This document shows, in pieces, positions 1 to 10,720 of a DNA stretch of 64,000 nucleotides; within the stretch, counting starts at the first letter, position 1, and the number at the start of each line of letters is the position of its first letter. The position numbers were made by a program, and so were the translations under genes. Below the pieces are notes generated by a model, which made no database searches, was not told the origin of the DNA, and saw only the letters and a program-made list of their open reading frames with translations. Origin of the DNA: Epiperipatus broadwayi (taxonomy: Eukaryota; Onychophora; Udeonychophora; Euonychophora; Peripatidae); assembly GCA_028023455.1 (NCBI GenBank), contig JAQFVV010012496.1, positions 932,001 through 996,000 of the forward strand, written 5' to 3'.

Positions 1-75
1 TAAAGTTAATCTAGACATTCAACATATAATGACAGATGATGGAAATTGTCGAACATATCACAACTTTGTCCGGAA
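1..75 (+). repeat. HH-D repeat, 3' end fragment
   Basis: The stretch runs through a CATTCAAC...GATGATGGAAAT...CGAACATATCAC tail. The same tail closes the HH-D palindrome near 11401 and flanks the LINE-R insertion near 57105. Only the last part of the element is inside the window. No coding content is seen. Confidence 0.6.
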
Positions 76-378
76 AGAAGTTGTGTTTTTTGTTAGGTCA
101 GTTTCTCAATCTTTGATTATGATCCAAATTATTGATAAGAATAGTTTGAGGTAGTATTTCAAAAGGATATTATGAAAATAAAAAGGATTACATAAATTTA
201 AAATAGGAATTATATCATGAAATTGTAGTTGTGATTAACATTTTGAGATATATTTAAATTTCAATCATTTTACAATTATTATATACACTTTTATATTATG
301 AAAAGATAACATATAATGGGCATAAATGTAAATCTATTATTATAAAGTGCTGAAAACTTTTGAAATTATTCAAATGGA

Positions 379-755
379 AATCAATCTCTGATATTGCGCT
401 ATTTATTAAATATTATAAATTTCCACGCACTTGCCCACTGGTAAGAGGTTAAAAAAGCTTAAGTTTAGAGCACACATTCTATATACACCTATTCTTACAG
501 ACCATGCTTTGATGAGACACTGACTTTCTCCTGCAATGGGTTAAATAGATTTGTACAATTTAATATTTGATTATAACATCAGGCATACAATAGACTGAAG
601 CCCTGATTTAAGCAGTCATTAAGAGTTGGTGTATATAAAACGTACACTCTAAGGTAAACTTACGTGATTCACTTAAGTTTTTTAACTCTTAACGGCAGGC
701 AAGTGCGTGGAAATGTATAATATTTAAGAAATAACACATTATCGGAGATTGACTT
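379..755. mobile_element. MITE-like element with ~85-bp terminal inverted repeats
   Basis: Bases 379-466 and 668-755 are inverted copies of each other. Both contain TTTCCACGCACTTGCC or its complement and end in a (G/A)TCAATCTC(C/T)GATA motif. The interior of about 200 bp has no ORF. This is the structure of a non-autonomous DNA transposon or foldback. The right terminus is duplicated as the target site of the adjacent SINE-1, so this element is older than that SINE. Confidence 0.65.
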
Positions 756-869
756 TTTTTTCTCCATATGTCATAGTATCAGCCAGGAGGCAAACTCTCA
801 ACAACCATCTGTGACCAACTGCTTGCTAGCAAGGCAGCTGCACTGACCTCTCGGCTAACAATGCTTGAC
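756..869 (-). mobile_element. SINE-1 (tRNA-derived), full length with 16-bp TSD
   Basis: On the minus strand this is a tRNA-like head (box A-like, then box B-like GGTTCGCTTCC, here decayed), a GCTATGACATATG end and an A-rich tail, seen as T's on the plus strand. It is bounded by a perfect 16-bp direct repeat, TATCGGAGATTGACTT, at 740-755 and 870-885. That is the hallmark of LINE-machinery retrotransposition and fixes both ends. It is one of seven copies here. Confidence 0.85.
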
Positions 870-1206
870 TATCGGAGATTGACTTCTGTTTTATAATAGT
901 CATAAATGTTAATTTCTATTTAAAAGTATTACTAATTTATTGTTGCACTCAAAAAAGGGCAGAAAGTTGCAAAGTTTATACAATTGGATAATATAAACAA
1001 GTTTTCAGTATTATGTGCTGTTATTTTGGCACAATTATCTTTTCTTTTTAATAATTATTGTAATAATTTCAAGTTCAGATAACAATATAAAACAATCACT
1101 ATGTTTAAGATGATAAATTTATAATATTTAATCTAAACTGATTTTTTTTTCTAAAACTGAATTTAAGTCTTAATAAGACTATTTCTAATATCATTAAAAA
1201 CCAGTC

Positions 1207-1803
1207 AACACTAACTATTTATTAGTCATCATTCAGAATAGCTTATAGTTATCTGTTTAAAGAGGTTTGTTTAAACTTCTTTGTATCAATAATTTCAATC
1301 TCTGTGGATAAGTTGCAATCTTCAGTATTTATATAAGTATATTGGACCATTAATAAGGTGGAAACCCACCTTTATTATTAGAAGGAGGTTGCCATAACAA
1401 CAGTTTGAAATGATTAATTGTATTTGATATTTGGATTGTCATAGTGTTGAATGGTTTCTAATGATTACTTATTTACACTTTATTTAAGTAAAACTTTGGG
1501 TGCAATTTGAAATTTATAATTGCAGTTTGTAATGTTATAATTGACTATTTATTGGTCTGCATTCAGAATAGATTTTATTTACCTGTTTAAAGAGGTTTAT
1601 TTAAACTTATTTGTATCAATAATTTCAATCTCTGTAATCAAGTTGCAATCTTTGGTGTTTATTTAAGTATATTAAACTATTATGGAGGGTGGGATTCCAC
1701 TTTTATTGTTAAAAGGAGGTTGACTTGACAACAGTGAAATTGTTGATTGTTATCGATAATGGGATTGTCTCTGTGTTGACTGGTTTTTAATGATTACTTA
1801 CAA
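1207..1803 (+). repeat. M1 repeat, two tandem monomers (~333 bp period)
   Basis: Two diverged direct copies (about 1207-1472 and 1540-1803) share in order TGTTTAAAGAGGTTT, ATCAATAATTTCAATCTCTG, a CCACTTTTATTGTTA-like block, AAGGAGGTTG...ACAACAG and GTGTTGA(C/A)TGGTTT. The GGAGGTTG blocks lie about 335 bp apart. No ORF, tRNA promoter or hammerhead core was seen. The 3' block recurs at least eight times in the window, sometimes inverted. Confidence 0.7.
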
Positions 1804-2394
1804 ATCCATTTAGACTTGAGCATTATTGCACTTATTTCTAATATATACAGATAATTTTTATTATTACTCTATATTAGTTTTATTAAAGTTCTATATTTAA
1901 AAACGATAAAACACTGGGAGAAATATGTTCTTAAAACATCACTTGTAAGAATGAAAACATTTCAGTTCCTACAAAAAAAAAAAGTAAATTGAGTGAATAA
2001 TAAATATAAAATGTGTCCAATATTTTTTTCTTTTTGACAAAAGTTTTATTAAAAATCTGTTAAAATAAAAAAAAAAAAATTGAAATCACATTTTTAAATC
2101 TATATATTTTTTTTAAAAAAATATTTACATCTTGTATATTAAAAGAAAAAAAAGTTGTTTTTATTATTATTTTTAAAGAAACAGTTTTATTAAATTTAAA
2201 TTTTTAAAAATACTCTATTTACCATTAAAGTAAAAAACATCAATATGTGTTATTACAGTCAATATAAAAACATGTGTTATTCAGTATATTTTATTTTTAC
2301 GACTATAAAAAGTAGTTATCTGTAAAACTGAATAATTAATGATGATATTTTAAGTATAAGTAATATTTTATATATCTGGAATCTAGATATAATA

Positions 2395-3040
2395 TAAGGG
2401 ACTTGATCACAGACTTTCAACCTCCCTCAGCCATCCGTTCTAGTCGTGAAATACACATATTGGAGATCATTTAGCTTTTTTACATGTGGGAGGTCATGTG
2501 TATCGATTGTATGAGATAGAGTAGATAGCTGAAGGGTGCTTGAAAGTCTGTGTTCAAATCCCCTAAATTACATCTAAACTCCGAGTACATAAATTGCACG
2601 TGTATTTAAATATTACAAATTCAGTCTATATCCTGCCCATCTTTCTTCTATGTATTTAAGTGGATAAGGTTCTATACAAGAGGGGTCAGAGTGTCTTGAG
2701 ATTAACATGAGCATGGTAATAATATTGGCATCAGCATGGGATTTGGGCTTTCCATCATCAGCCTTTCAATAATATGAATCGCTGAAGAGTTGTAGGGTGA
2801 AATAGATTAAAGCTTGTCCATTAAAGTTTGAAGATTTGCTACCTTAATATAAACTGAGTACTAATTATATATATGTGTGTGTGTGGGCTGATAATTTAAA
2901 CCAACTGATAAGTGCTGATTCAGCACAAAATATGTATATTGGAGATTGTTCATCTTTTCACATGTGTGTGGTCATGTGTATTAGTAAAGATGGCTCAGGG
3001 AGCTTGAAAGTCTCTGTTTGAGCCCCCCAAATTAATAATG
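2395..3040 (+). mobile_element. RZ-A retrozyme-like repeat: one whole ~479-bp monomer between two hammerhead motifs
   Basis: A 5' inverted scrap of the RZ-A tail (2395-2436) is fused to the second half of a hammerhead (GTGAAATAC...ATATTGG, 2447-2463). A ~400-bp body follows and leads to a second, nearly complete hammerhead at 2901-2942. The inferred cleavage points (about 2459/2460 and 2938/2939) are 479 bp apart. After each hammerhead comes a conserved tail: GATCATTTATC-like, ACATGTGTGTGGTCATGTGTAT, then CTTGAAAGTCTGTG and a box B-like GTTCAAATCCC (2552-2562). There is no ORF. The tandem ribozyme spacing and inverted 5' piece resemble retrozymes and Penelope insertions. Function is inferred, not shown. 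Confidence 0.6.
2901..2942 (+). ncRNA. Hammerhead ribozyme motif, RZ-A (decayed core)
   Basis: Stem I is CCAA paired with TTGG. The core is CTGATAA (G8 is A in place of CTGATGA). Stem II is a perfect GTGCTG-ATT-CAGCAC hairpin, followed by AAAA (G12 is A in place of GAAA). Stem III is ATAT/GTAT, with A at the cleavage position. All helices are kept but two core bases are substituted, so this copy is probably inactive. Confidence 0.6.
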
Positions 3041-3087
3041 ATGTAAATAAAATTATATAACTGATGAGTAATTATAAATTTATTTTA

Positions 3088-3310
3088 AACCACTAAACAT
3101 CACATGATCACCATCTCATACTAGCACATAATTGTTGTAAACCAAGGTTCCTCACCAATGATGGCCACAAGCCAGAAACTAGTCTGGGGATATTGGATAA
3201 GTAGGCCCTAGATAGGGATTTTATGCACAAGCCTTCTGGCATCCATTGATTACTCTGGTCAGCACAGGGTGGCACTACTGTATGGAGAGCTTTGCCTTTG
3301 TTATAAATTT
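3088..3310 (+). mobile_element. RZ-B fragment with inverted 5' piece
   Basis: Bases 3088-3143 are the RZ-B end in minus orientation (CATCACATGATCACC). From about 3143 the plus-oriented body follows: the hammerhead-like segment at 3151-3188 (CTCA, CCAATGA, GGC-CACAA-GCC, AGAAACTAGTC, TGGG), then TTTTATGCACAAGCCTTCTG and the end AGAGCTTTGCC. The core CTGANGA is mutated to CCAATGA. Confidence 0.7.
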
Positions 3311-3342
3311 ATTTAATGCACATTGATTACTTAAATAATATT

Positions 3343-3517
3343 TACTAAGGCAATAAACCTAAAGCTTGTGTGGTTAAAAATGTGAAGGTAGGGACCTCTA
3401 CAGATCTTAACCACAAGCTCTTTTCTTCCAATGTGTAAGTTTGGGGTTAAGACCTGTAGAGGTCACTACCTTCATATTTTTAACTGCACAAGCTTTAGGT
3501 TTATTGCCTTAGTAAAT
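3343..3517. repeat. Foldback palindrome, ~75-bp arms
   Basis: AAGGCAATAAACCTAAAGC at the left returns as its reverse complement at the right. Pairing continues through GACCTCTACAG on both sides of a ~25-base loop. No coding content. A small MITE or foldback element is the simplest reading. Confidence 0.7.
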
Positions 3518-3655
3518 TGTTCTTTTCAAATGACTTTATTCATATGTTTCAAGAAAATATGATGAAATGATCATTTTAAATATATCTAGAAAAGTATTTC
3601 ATGTGCAAACTAAAGAGAGATAAAGATGAATTATTCTATGTATTTATATCTATTA

Positions 3656-3815
3656 AAAATCAGATATATTAATCTTTAACTGAAGTCCAAAGTTTATTTT
3701 TGGTTTAGGAATATCTTAAGCTTAGTAAATGATTAATAATAATTAGTAATGTATTTATTTGAAATAGTTAGTATCAAAGTTGTAAGTGCAGAGAATTTGA
3801 CATTGGAAGATCAAT
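3656..3815 (+). repeat. Unclassified dispersed repeat (pair with 8678-8830)
   Basis: This stretch shares a diverged colinear block with 8678-8830: ATCAGATATATT(A/C)ATCTTTAA(C/T)TGA, AAAGTTTAT, AAATGATTA and TTTGACA(T/A)TGG. No ORF or promoter was recognised. Confidence 0.5.
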
Positions 3816-3949
3816 GTGTAATGGTTTGATGTTGAGAAATTCTAAATAAATGATGAAATAAGTCAAAAATTGTGCTCTGAGCAAATTAAAAAGTGTTGTT
3901 TAAGCAAGAAATGTTTTTTGGAAGTTTTCAAAATGATTTTATGTATGTG

Positions 3950-4210
3950 TTTCAAAAGTATTAATCTTTACTTGGCCCAAACATGAAAACCAAGCTCATT
4001 ACCATAGCAGTTTAACATCTTCATGCTCTCATTTCCAAATACTTAAGATTTGCTCATACATAAATGTTTGGGTCGAAAAGATAGTTGGATTCATTCTATC
4101 TTTTCACAAAGACTTTATCTTGTGTTTGGAAGTGAGAGTATTCATTTATAGTTAAAAATCCACAAAGCGCATGTGCATTAGCTTTATGGCTGATTATTAA
4201 TATTAATGAT
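3950..4210. repeat. Imperfect foldback
   Basis: CTCTCATTTCCAAA(T/C)AC on the left pairs with the complement of GTGTTTGGAAGTGAGAG on the right, with weaker pairing outwards. The shape is like other foldbacks here. No ORF. Confidence 0.4.
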
Positions 4211-4624
4211 TACTCTGTGAGAAATAATGATTTTATCTTAAATATTGTCATTGCACTTATATAATTATATTATTTGATAAATTTATCAAGCATAGATGAG
4301 TTAAATTCAGAAAGCAACACATTTTCATTCATAATTTATCTTATCAATTTTTTTCTTTTATCATGAGTGTGGACATGTATGCATGTATATGATATATATG
4401 TAACCTGATCTACTATTAATATTTTTTTAGAGAAAGCATGACAATCATTAATCATGCATACTAATATTTGCAGGTACTTGTACCCATAAAATTAGCTCCT
4501 TTTCTTCAATTTCATATACTTTTCTATTTAAAGTAAAATTTTACTATTATTTTAAACCTAAATTTAAAATATTCTTTTATGAAATAAAAGTAACACATTT
4601 GATTGGTTAATACATTTCAAAGTT
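4211..4624. other. AT-rich sequence, nothing recognised
   Basis: Low-complexity AT-rich DNA with only short chance ORFs. No repeat shared with the rest of the window was noticed. Confidence 0.4.
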
Positions 4625-4790
4625 TGTTTAAATAAACATTACAATAAGTGTTTTCCTGAAGGTTTGTGATGATCGTATTTTAGTTGTATTTTTATATTGG
4701 ACTATTTCCATCATCTGATATGAGTATTGAATGTATGTGCCAATGAATATATGTTCAATTGGGAAAATACTAAAATATTGGATAGAGAAG
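4625..4790 (-). repeat. HH-D repeat tail fragment
   Basis: CCTGAAGGTTTGTGATGATCG, then TTGGACTATTTCCATCATCTGATATGAGTATTGAATG, matches the outer arm of the HH-D palindrome at 10861-10910 with substitutions. No coding content. Confidence 0.55.
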
Positions 4791-4978
4791 AAAAGGTACA
4801 AAGAAGAAATTTTAAAGAAGCTGCTCACGTGACAATGGCAAAATCCCATAAGCCAATCTAGGATGACTATACATAATATATGGAAACCGCTAATCAAATT
4901 TGCTCTTAGGAAAAAGTGGATAAATCAGGAGGAACCTCATAGATAAACATATGCAATTCCTACTGACTGTTGGCTTTT

Positions 4979-5420
4979 GGCAGGATGGCTCAGTTGGTTA
5001 GAGCATTACTTTAAAAATTCAATACTCAAGAATCTAAGGGTCCAGGTTTGAATCCCATGCTAGTACTGTCACTGGTCAGGCCAGCAACACCTGAAAAAGG
5101 GAGGAGAATAATACCTCTTAAAATTCAATACTCAAGAATCTAAGGGTCCAGGTTCGAATCCTATGCTAGTACTGTCACTGGTTAGGCCAGCAACACCTGA
5201 AAAAGGGAGGAGAATAATACCTCTTAAAATTCAATACTCAAGAATCTAAGTGTCCAGGTTCGAATCCCATGCTAGTACTGTTACTGGTTAGGCCAACAAT
5301 ACCTGAAGAAGAGGGGAGAATAATACCTCTCAAAACGTTGTGAATATTCTAATCTGTTTGATGTGATATTACTAACAGTTGAATGCATTTGGAATATTCA
5401 CATAAAAGTTAAATTTTTCT
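4979..5420 (+). mobile_element. HH-D SINE-like element with tRNA-like head and 3 x 106-bp tandem
   Basis: The head GGCAGGATGGCTCAGTTGGT contains a textbook box A (TGGCTCAGTTGG). The box B GGTT(T/C)GAATCC follows about 40 bp later. The body is then triplicated in exact 106-bp steps (5018-5123, 5124-5229, 5230-5335), each unit with its own box B. Each unit ends in an ACCTGAARAAG...GGAGAATAATACCTCT...AAAAC hammerhead-like segment; in the third it reads CTGAAGA, A, then a GAGGGG-containing hairpin, then AAAACG (CGAAACG expected). Confidence 0.65.
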
Positions 5421-5847
5421 AAAGACATTCAATACTCATATTATAACTATAATAAATAAGATTCTTTTGTATTTTAATTTAAAACAATTACATTTTGAGA
5501 GGTAATTATTCAGACTTCCTTTTTTTTTTTTTTTTTGCAAAATTTGTTGGAGTGAATTTGTACTAATCTGATAAATTGCTAAAAGTCAAAAATGTTAAAC
5601 TAAATAAGTCCATATAATTATTATTACTAAAAGTTTTATTGCAAATATTTTATTAGTGTAATATGTGTGCAACATAGCGTTTGATATAACATAAACATAA
5701 AATGAGTATTCAAATTACATTAACCATATTCATATTAAATTAGAGCAAACCCAAAATAATAGAAAATTACATTATATCATATGATAATTAATAAAGCAAG
5801 TCATATATAACGTGACATTACTTTTATAAGCTTGTAGTTACATAAAT

Positions 5848-6398
5848 GCAATACAGAGAGCATACCAATAGCTCAAACAAGCTCTTAATTAATAAGTGTA
5901 GTATGAGAAAATATTTAAAATCTCTATCCAATACACTCTCATTTCCAGACCAATTGTTTTCGAGCTTATGGTTCACGTCAGTGGAGAGCTAAAATATTCG
6001 GACACTAGATCTAAAATATAAACTCAAAACCCAGCACTTATTTCAAACATATATTTAAGTAGAAATGAGCTTATGGCTCACATCAGTGGAGAGCTAGAAT
6101 ATTCGGACACTAGATCTAAAATATAAACGCAAAACCCAGCACTTATTCAAATGTATATTTAAGTAAAAACTCTGAAATTCTCTACTTAAATATACGTTTG
6201 AAATAAGTGCTGGGTTTTGAGTTTATATTTTAGATCTAGTTTTGAATATTCTAGCTCTCCACTGATGTGAGCCTTAAGCTTGAAATCAGTTGGTCTGGAG
6301 ATGAGAGTGTTTTGGATAGAAATTTTAAATATTTTCTCATACCGCACTTATTAATTAAGAGCTTATTTCAGCTATTGGTACGCTCTCTGTATTGCATT
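5848..6398. mobile_element. HH-C palindromic element
   Basis: A ~550-bp inverted repeat. Its outer arms share AGAGAGC(A/G)TACCAATAGCT and TAATTAATAAGTG. The left arm carries an internal direct duplication of about 106 bp (around 5960-6065 and 6066-6170), each part with GTGGAGAGCTA, ATTCGGACACTAGATCT and AAACCCAGCACTTAT. The right arm has a single copy. No ORF. Each arm carries a hammerhead-like segment. A diverged relative lies at 49395-49615. Confidence 0.7.
6255..6301 (+). ncRNA. Hammerhead-like motif, HH-C right arm
   Basis: TCTCCA pairs with TGGAGA as stem I. CTGATG-T occupies the core (A9 is T). Stem II is GAGC-CTTAA-GCTT, followed by GAAA. A short stem ATC-AGTT-GGT then leads to the canonical GTC cleavage triplet. 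Mirror copies are at 5943-5988 (minus) and, partly, 6067-6093 (minus). Position 9 is T in all three, so activity is doubtful even though every helix is conserved. Confidence 0.45.
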
Positions 6399-6439
6399 AT
6401 ATGATATGGTGTTCATTGATTACTCAAACCTCCAATAGA

Positions 6440-7190
6440 TGGCTCTGGAGTGTGATGAAAATAACTGCTCTTGGTAACATGACAAAGCACATAAGAAGTC
6501 TTGTGATGTTAAAATTGCATTTAAAAAATACATTCAAAAATGACTAAGAAGAGGTTAATCAAATTTTAATAATGGAGAAATTAGAGCAAATCAAGGGCTA
6601 ACAGAAATAATAAGAGAATTAAATTTGCACAAAGACTTGACTGATTAAGAAGTTAAGAGAGCACAGCTAGATAAATAAATAAACTATTATTAGAAAAATG
6701 ATACGAAAAGTTGTAATGATGAGAAGATGATGAAGAAGAAAGAAGAAAGAAGATGTTCCATTGCAAAAGTAATTACATTATCATTTAAGTCATATTACTA
6801 GATCTTTTATTGTCTTTAAAGCAGTTACAGTGGGAGATATAATATGCAATTTCATCACATGATGACCAAAGTTGGAATAAAAATTAGTAATATAAACAAT
6901 CATGGAGAAGAAACAAGAATAAATAAGACCTGAAGCAGGAGAATTCTGAGTGAAGGAAGAAACAACCATTGCGGTAAATATTCCCCTGGTATTTTTTTTT
7001 AGCTGAATCTGTTTATAAAATATAATTTAATTTGGAAAAAAACTGGATTTGAAATTAATCTAATTTATCTTCTAAATTTATATGAACTTGTTCGGTGTCT
7101 AATACTGGAAGTGAAGGTAAAGTTTATAAGTAGCAGAAGATTGCATAGAATGGCCATTACAATATATATATATACATATGGATTTTTACC
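6440..7190. other. AT-rich sequence without recognised features
   Basis: Contains A/G-rich stretches (GAAGAAGAAAG near 6730) and short ORF-less DNA. No homology to other families in the window was noticed. Confidence 0.4.
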
Positions 7191-7400
7191 TTTATTTGTT
7201 AAAAGGAAGTTGCCGTAACAACAGATTGAGATTGTTGATTGTTATTAATATTGTTTAAATATTGACTGCTTTCAATATGTATGGGTGTGTGTAATTCATT
7301 GAAAGCAGTCAATATTTAAACAATATCAATAACAATCAACAACCTCAATCTGTTGTTATGGCAACTTCCTCTTAACAAATAAAGGTAAAAATCCATCTTT
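7190..7400. repeat. M1 palindrome
   Basis: Two M1 3' blocks head to head around a (TATG)-containing loop. The plus arm reads AAAAGGAAGTTGCC...ACAACAGATTGAG, then TTTAAATATTGACTGCTTTCAA. The minus arm is its close reverse complement. A further minus-strand M1 block lies at 7640-7785. Confidence 0.75.
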
Positions 7401-7799
7401 ATTTATGGATTAATATGTTTATATAGATATTAAAGATTGCAACTTAACTACAGGGAATAAAACTATTGATACAAAGAAGTTTAAATAAATCTCATCAAAT
7501 AGATAAATGTAACCTATTCTGAAAACGGACTAACCTATTAAATTATAACTTTCAAACTGCAATTATAACTTTCAAACAGCATTCCAACAATGTATTACTT
7601 ATATAATAAAGCTAATAATGCTCAAAATTAGATAGATTCATAAACATAAATTCATTGAAAGAAGTCAACACCTAAACAATAGCAATATTAACCAACAATC
7701 TCAGTCTGTTGTCAAGGCAACCTCTTTTTAACAATAAAGTTTAGAAATACACCTTTATTTATGGTCTAATATTTTAATAATTAAAAGTACTTTTAATTC

Positions 7800-8069
7800 T
7801 TGAAGAAATTAAAAGACTGAAGTGGACTCATGCTGGACATATTGCTAAAAGAGATGATAATAGATGGACAGTTGAAATTTTAAACTGGATTCCAAAAGAT
7901 TGTAAAAGACCTAGAAAGAGACCAGATGTGAGATTGGTGGATGAAATAAGGCAGTGTGCTGTGATATATGAGAAAGAGAGGCTAGAAACTGAAGAAGATG
8001 GATTGAACTTGGAGAGATCTTTATCCTGCAGTATACAATAATGGTTGAAATCGATGATGATGATGATGT
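7800..8069 (+). pseudogene. LINE-R (RTE-like) 3'-end fragment
   Basis: The plus-strand conceptual product contains EEIKRLKW, AGHIAKRDDNRWT, VEILNWIPKD and KRPRKRPDVR. This is the C-terminal tail typical of RTE-type endonuclease/reverse-transcriptase proteins. It is homologous to 15900-16160 and 56840-57085. Only about 80 codons of the tail remain, 5' truncated, and the distal part (after DEIRQCA) is altered. It ends in a (GAT)n run at 8051-8069, the usual RTE-family simple-repeat tail. It cannot encode a functional protein. Function is inferred from family resemblance only. Confidence 0.7.
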
Positions 8070-8887
8070 TTAAATATAGATAGTTATGTATATATATAAA
8101 CATGTACATTCAAACTTTTTTTTTCTAAAATTAAAAAAGTTATGTAACATTTTGAAATAAATTATTCTGTGAAATATCAAAAATAAATGTTTAAAATCAC
8201 GAACATGAGATGGCAATAATATATCCTATGTGAGGAAAAAAAGTGATTAATTGTTGGAAAGTGAAAAAAACGTAAATGATCACAACTTTATTTTATGAAT
8301 AATTCATTTAAGTATTCCAACTTCTTAGATAAGATTACATAAATTTTTCAAACGTAGATTTATAAATAGTTACTGAAAGCTGAAGAATGTTGAGAAGATA
8401 AATTTGATTGGAGTCTAAAACAAACGACACTTTCATATTCATAATCATTTTTATAGAAATGCTAATTACTTTTTTGGAAATACAGAATAATAAGAAAAAC
8501 AATTCTACAAGTAGACGAAACTAGTTCTATACATATATACACACACATACCCACTACTATACTGCAAAAGACAACGTAAATTTTCAATCATTTTTAATGT
8601 ATGTATACATCTCGTAAATCTTTAAATTTGCATTTTCAAAAAAAATTGCATATATATATAGAATCATTTTAATAATAAATCAGATATATTCATCTTTAAT
8701 TGAGGTTTAAAGTTTATATCTGTGCTAGAGATAATCTGTAGTTTAGAAAATGATTAGTAATATTCAATATTGTATTTATCTGAGGTGGATGGTGTCAAAG
8801 TCATGAGTGAAGAGAGTTTGACAATGGTAAATAAAAATGTAACAATGTAATAATAATATAATTTACAAGCATAAATTTTGTTAGTAA
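8070..8887. other. AT-rich sequence; includes unclassified repeat copy at 8678-8830
   Basis: Mostly low-complexity DNA. The 8678-8830 part matches 3656-3815. No gene signal. Confidence 0.4.
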
Positions 8888-9128
8888 TTCTAATCCGAAG
8901 GTAATCAGTTTTTGATATGCGCTATTTAATCATGTTACTTATCTCACTCGCGTAATAGTGAGTATGTAGGGCACCCTCAAATCCAAATGTAAAATAAAGA
9001 CTTCTTATCTTTTAAAAAAAGTCTATATCTTGCATTTAGGTTTGAGATTGTCCTGTATACATCAGAGAGTTAGTAACATGATTAATTAGCATATGTTGAA
9101 GACTGGTTACCTTCTGATCAGGATTATA
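8888..9128. repeat. Imperfect palindrome, ~110-bp arms
   Basis: GAAGGTAA(T/C)CAG, AATCATGTTACT and AAATGCAAGAT/AAATGTAAAAT blocks occur in inverted orientation on both sides of a T/A loop near 9015. No ORF. Confidence 0.6.
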
Positions 9129-10552
9129 TATGATGTGTATATTTTATATTTTCGGCTTAATAGCAGGCTAAGCAGAAAAATAATACAATATTATGGCAAA
9201 GAGATAACATTTTATCATTATTATCAGTAATTTGTTATTCCTACAACAATCTATAAATATCCTACTTCAAAGAATTGGGTTCTCTAGGATTTATCTATAA
9301 AGAAACAATGAAAAAAAAATCAGTACTTACCAGGTTAATCAAATGATGTTTGTTGATGCTTTATATTTTTTCTTCTCTCCTTTAACCTTTAGTTATGAAT
9401 AGTTGACTGCCCATTTACTAAACAATAATTAAATGGAAAGGTAGTTTGCTTATAATCCAGATATGTTAAAAAATAGCTTAAACTTGTTTGTTATTGAAAT
9501 CAATGTTACTGTTTCATCAGGATTCACGACTAATTTATAAAAAGAAGATAATCACTACTTAACCAGGCATTTCTAACTGCCAAAGTCAGAAATCACACCA
9601 AAATGTTTTATGCTTTCATAATAGATTTTGAATGTAAATAAATATATTTCCCATAATTTTTTACATTCATAATTAAGTTTTTACATTAATTTACATAAAT
9701 ATAGACTTTGACTCTAAAAATTTCAAATTTTATAAAAAAAATAATCAAGACAAGTGAATAATGCTTGATTCCTATTTGCATATCAATGACGTTCGGTGAC
9801 AACTAGCAAAATGCAACTTTTTCATAAATATTTATGTATAATTAGGTTTATTTTTTACACTATATTAACCAATAATGTGGCTAGATTTAGATTTTTATTT
9901 AAAATATTTAATTTTAGATGAAGGAAACAGAAGTGAATAATCAGCATTCGTAACTTCTAAGACATGAGAAATCAATGGTGGTTTCACGTTATAATTGGTT
10001 GAAATATAATTTTTTTGTTTTACTGCAAGTTATTTTTCTTAAGTTTTTCTCATATTTTTCTTCAGTTATTAATGTTATTTTAATTGTTTTGTTACATTTA
10101 ATTAATTTGAATGTAAAATAATTCAATTTTTAGAAGCTAAATTAAAACAATTCTGATTATTGTACATCAATATATTTATGAATAGAAACGGATAGAACCC
10201 TATTTGACAAATAAAATCACTTGAATTTTTAGTCAATCTGGCCAATAAGAAAATTTTTCAGCCAAAGGGTTAAGTTAAAACAAATAATTTTGGAAAAAAT
10301 AAGTAGAAACATATGAAATGGTTCTATACTTGTATAGATTGATTGTGTCCTCAATCAACTGCCATTCTTTTCTTTTTTTATCGTTTTCCATTTATACAAC
10401 ATGGTAGAATAAACTTTGTTGGTGAATCAGAAGTAATTTGTAATGATTGTTTTATTTGTTACTGAAAATTTTCAACATATGATCTTCTATGAAACAGCTT
10501 TAAAATTCATTTATGACTACAAATCAACATGTCTAATATCTATATAGTCTGT
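9129..10552. other. AT-rich, apparently low-copy sequence
   Basis: About 1.4 kb of AT-rich DNA with no long ORF and no match noticed to other repeats here. Nothing in it supports a gene. Confidence 0.4.
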
Positions 10553-10720
10553 TCATCACATGATCACCATTCTTTAGGCTTGCACAATCTGTTTCGCAGA
10601 AGCAAAACTCCATTTAGTAATGCTACTTAGCGCAAACCAGAGCAACCTTCCTGCATCCAGTGATTACTTTGGTTTACACTGAGTGGCACTACTGTATGGA
10701 GAGTTTTGCCTCTGTATATA
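10553..10720. mobile_element. RZ-B terminal fragments, centre deleted
   Basis: CATCACATGATCACCAT at the left, and GGCACTACTGTATGGAGAGTTTTGCCTC at the right, are the two ends of RZ-B palindromes. The hammerhead region is missing. Confidence 0.65.

Noticed and set aside
7828-8109. 93-codon minus-strand ORF
   Set aside because: Antisense shadow of the LINE-R tail on the plus strand; similar shadows occur at 15816-16136 and 56942-57127.
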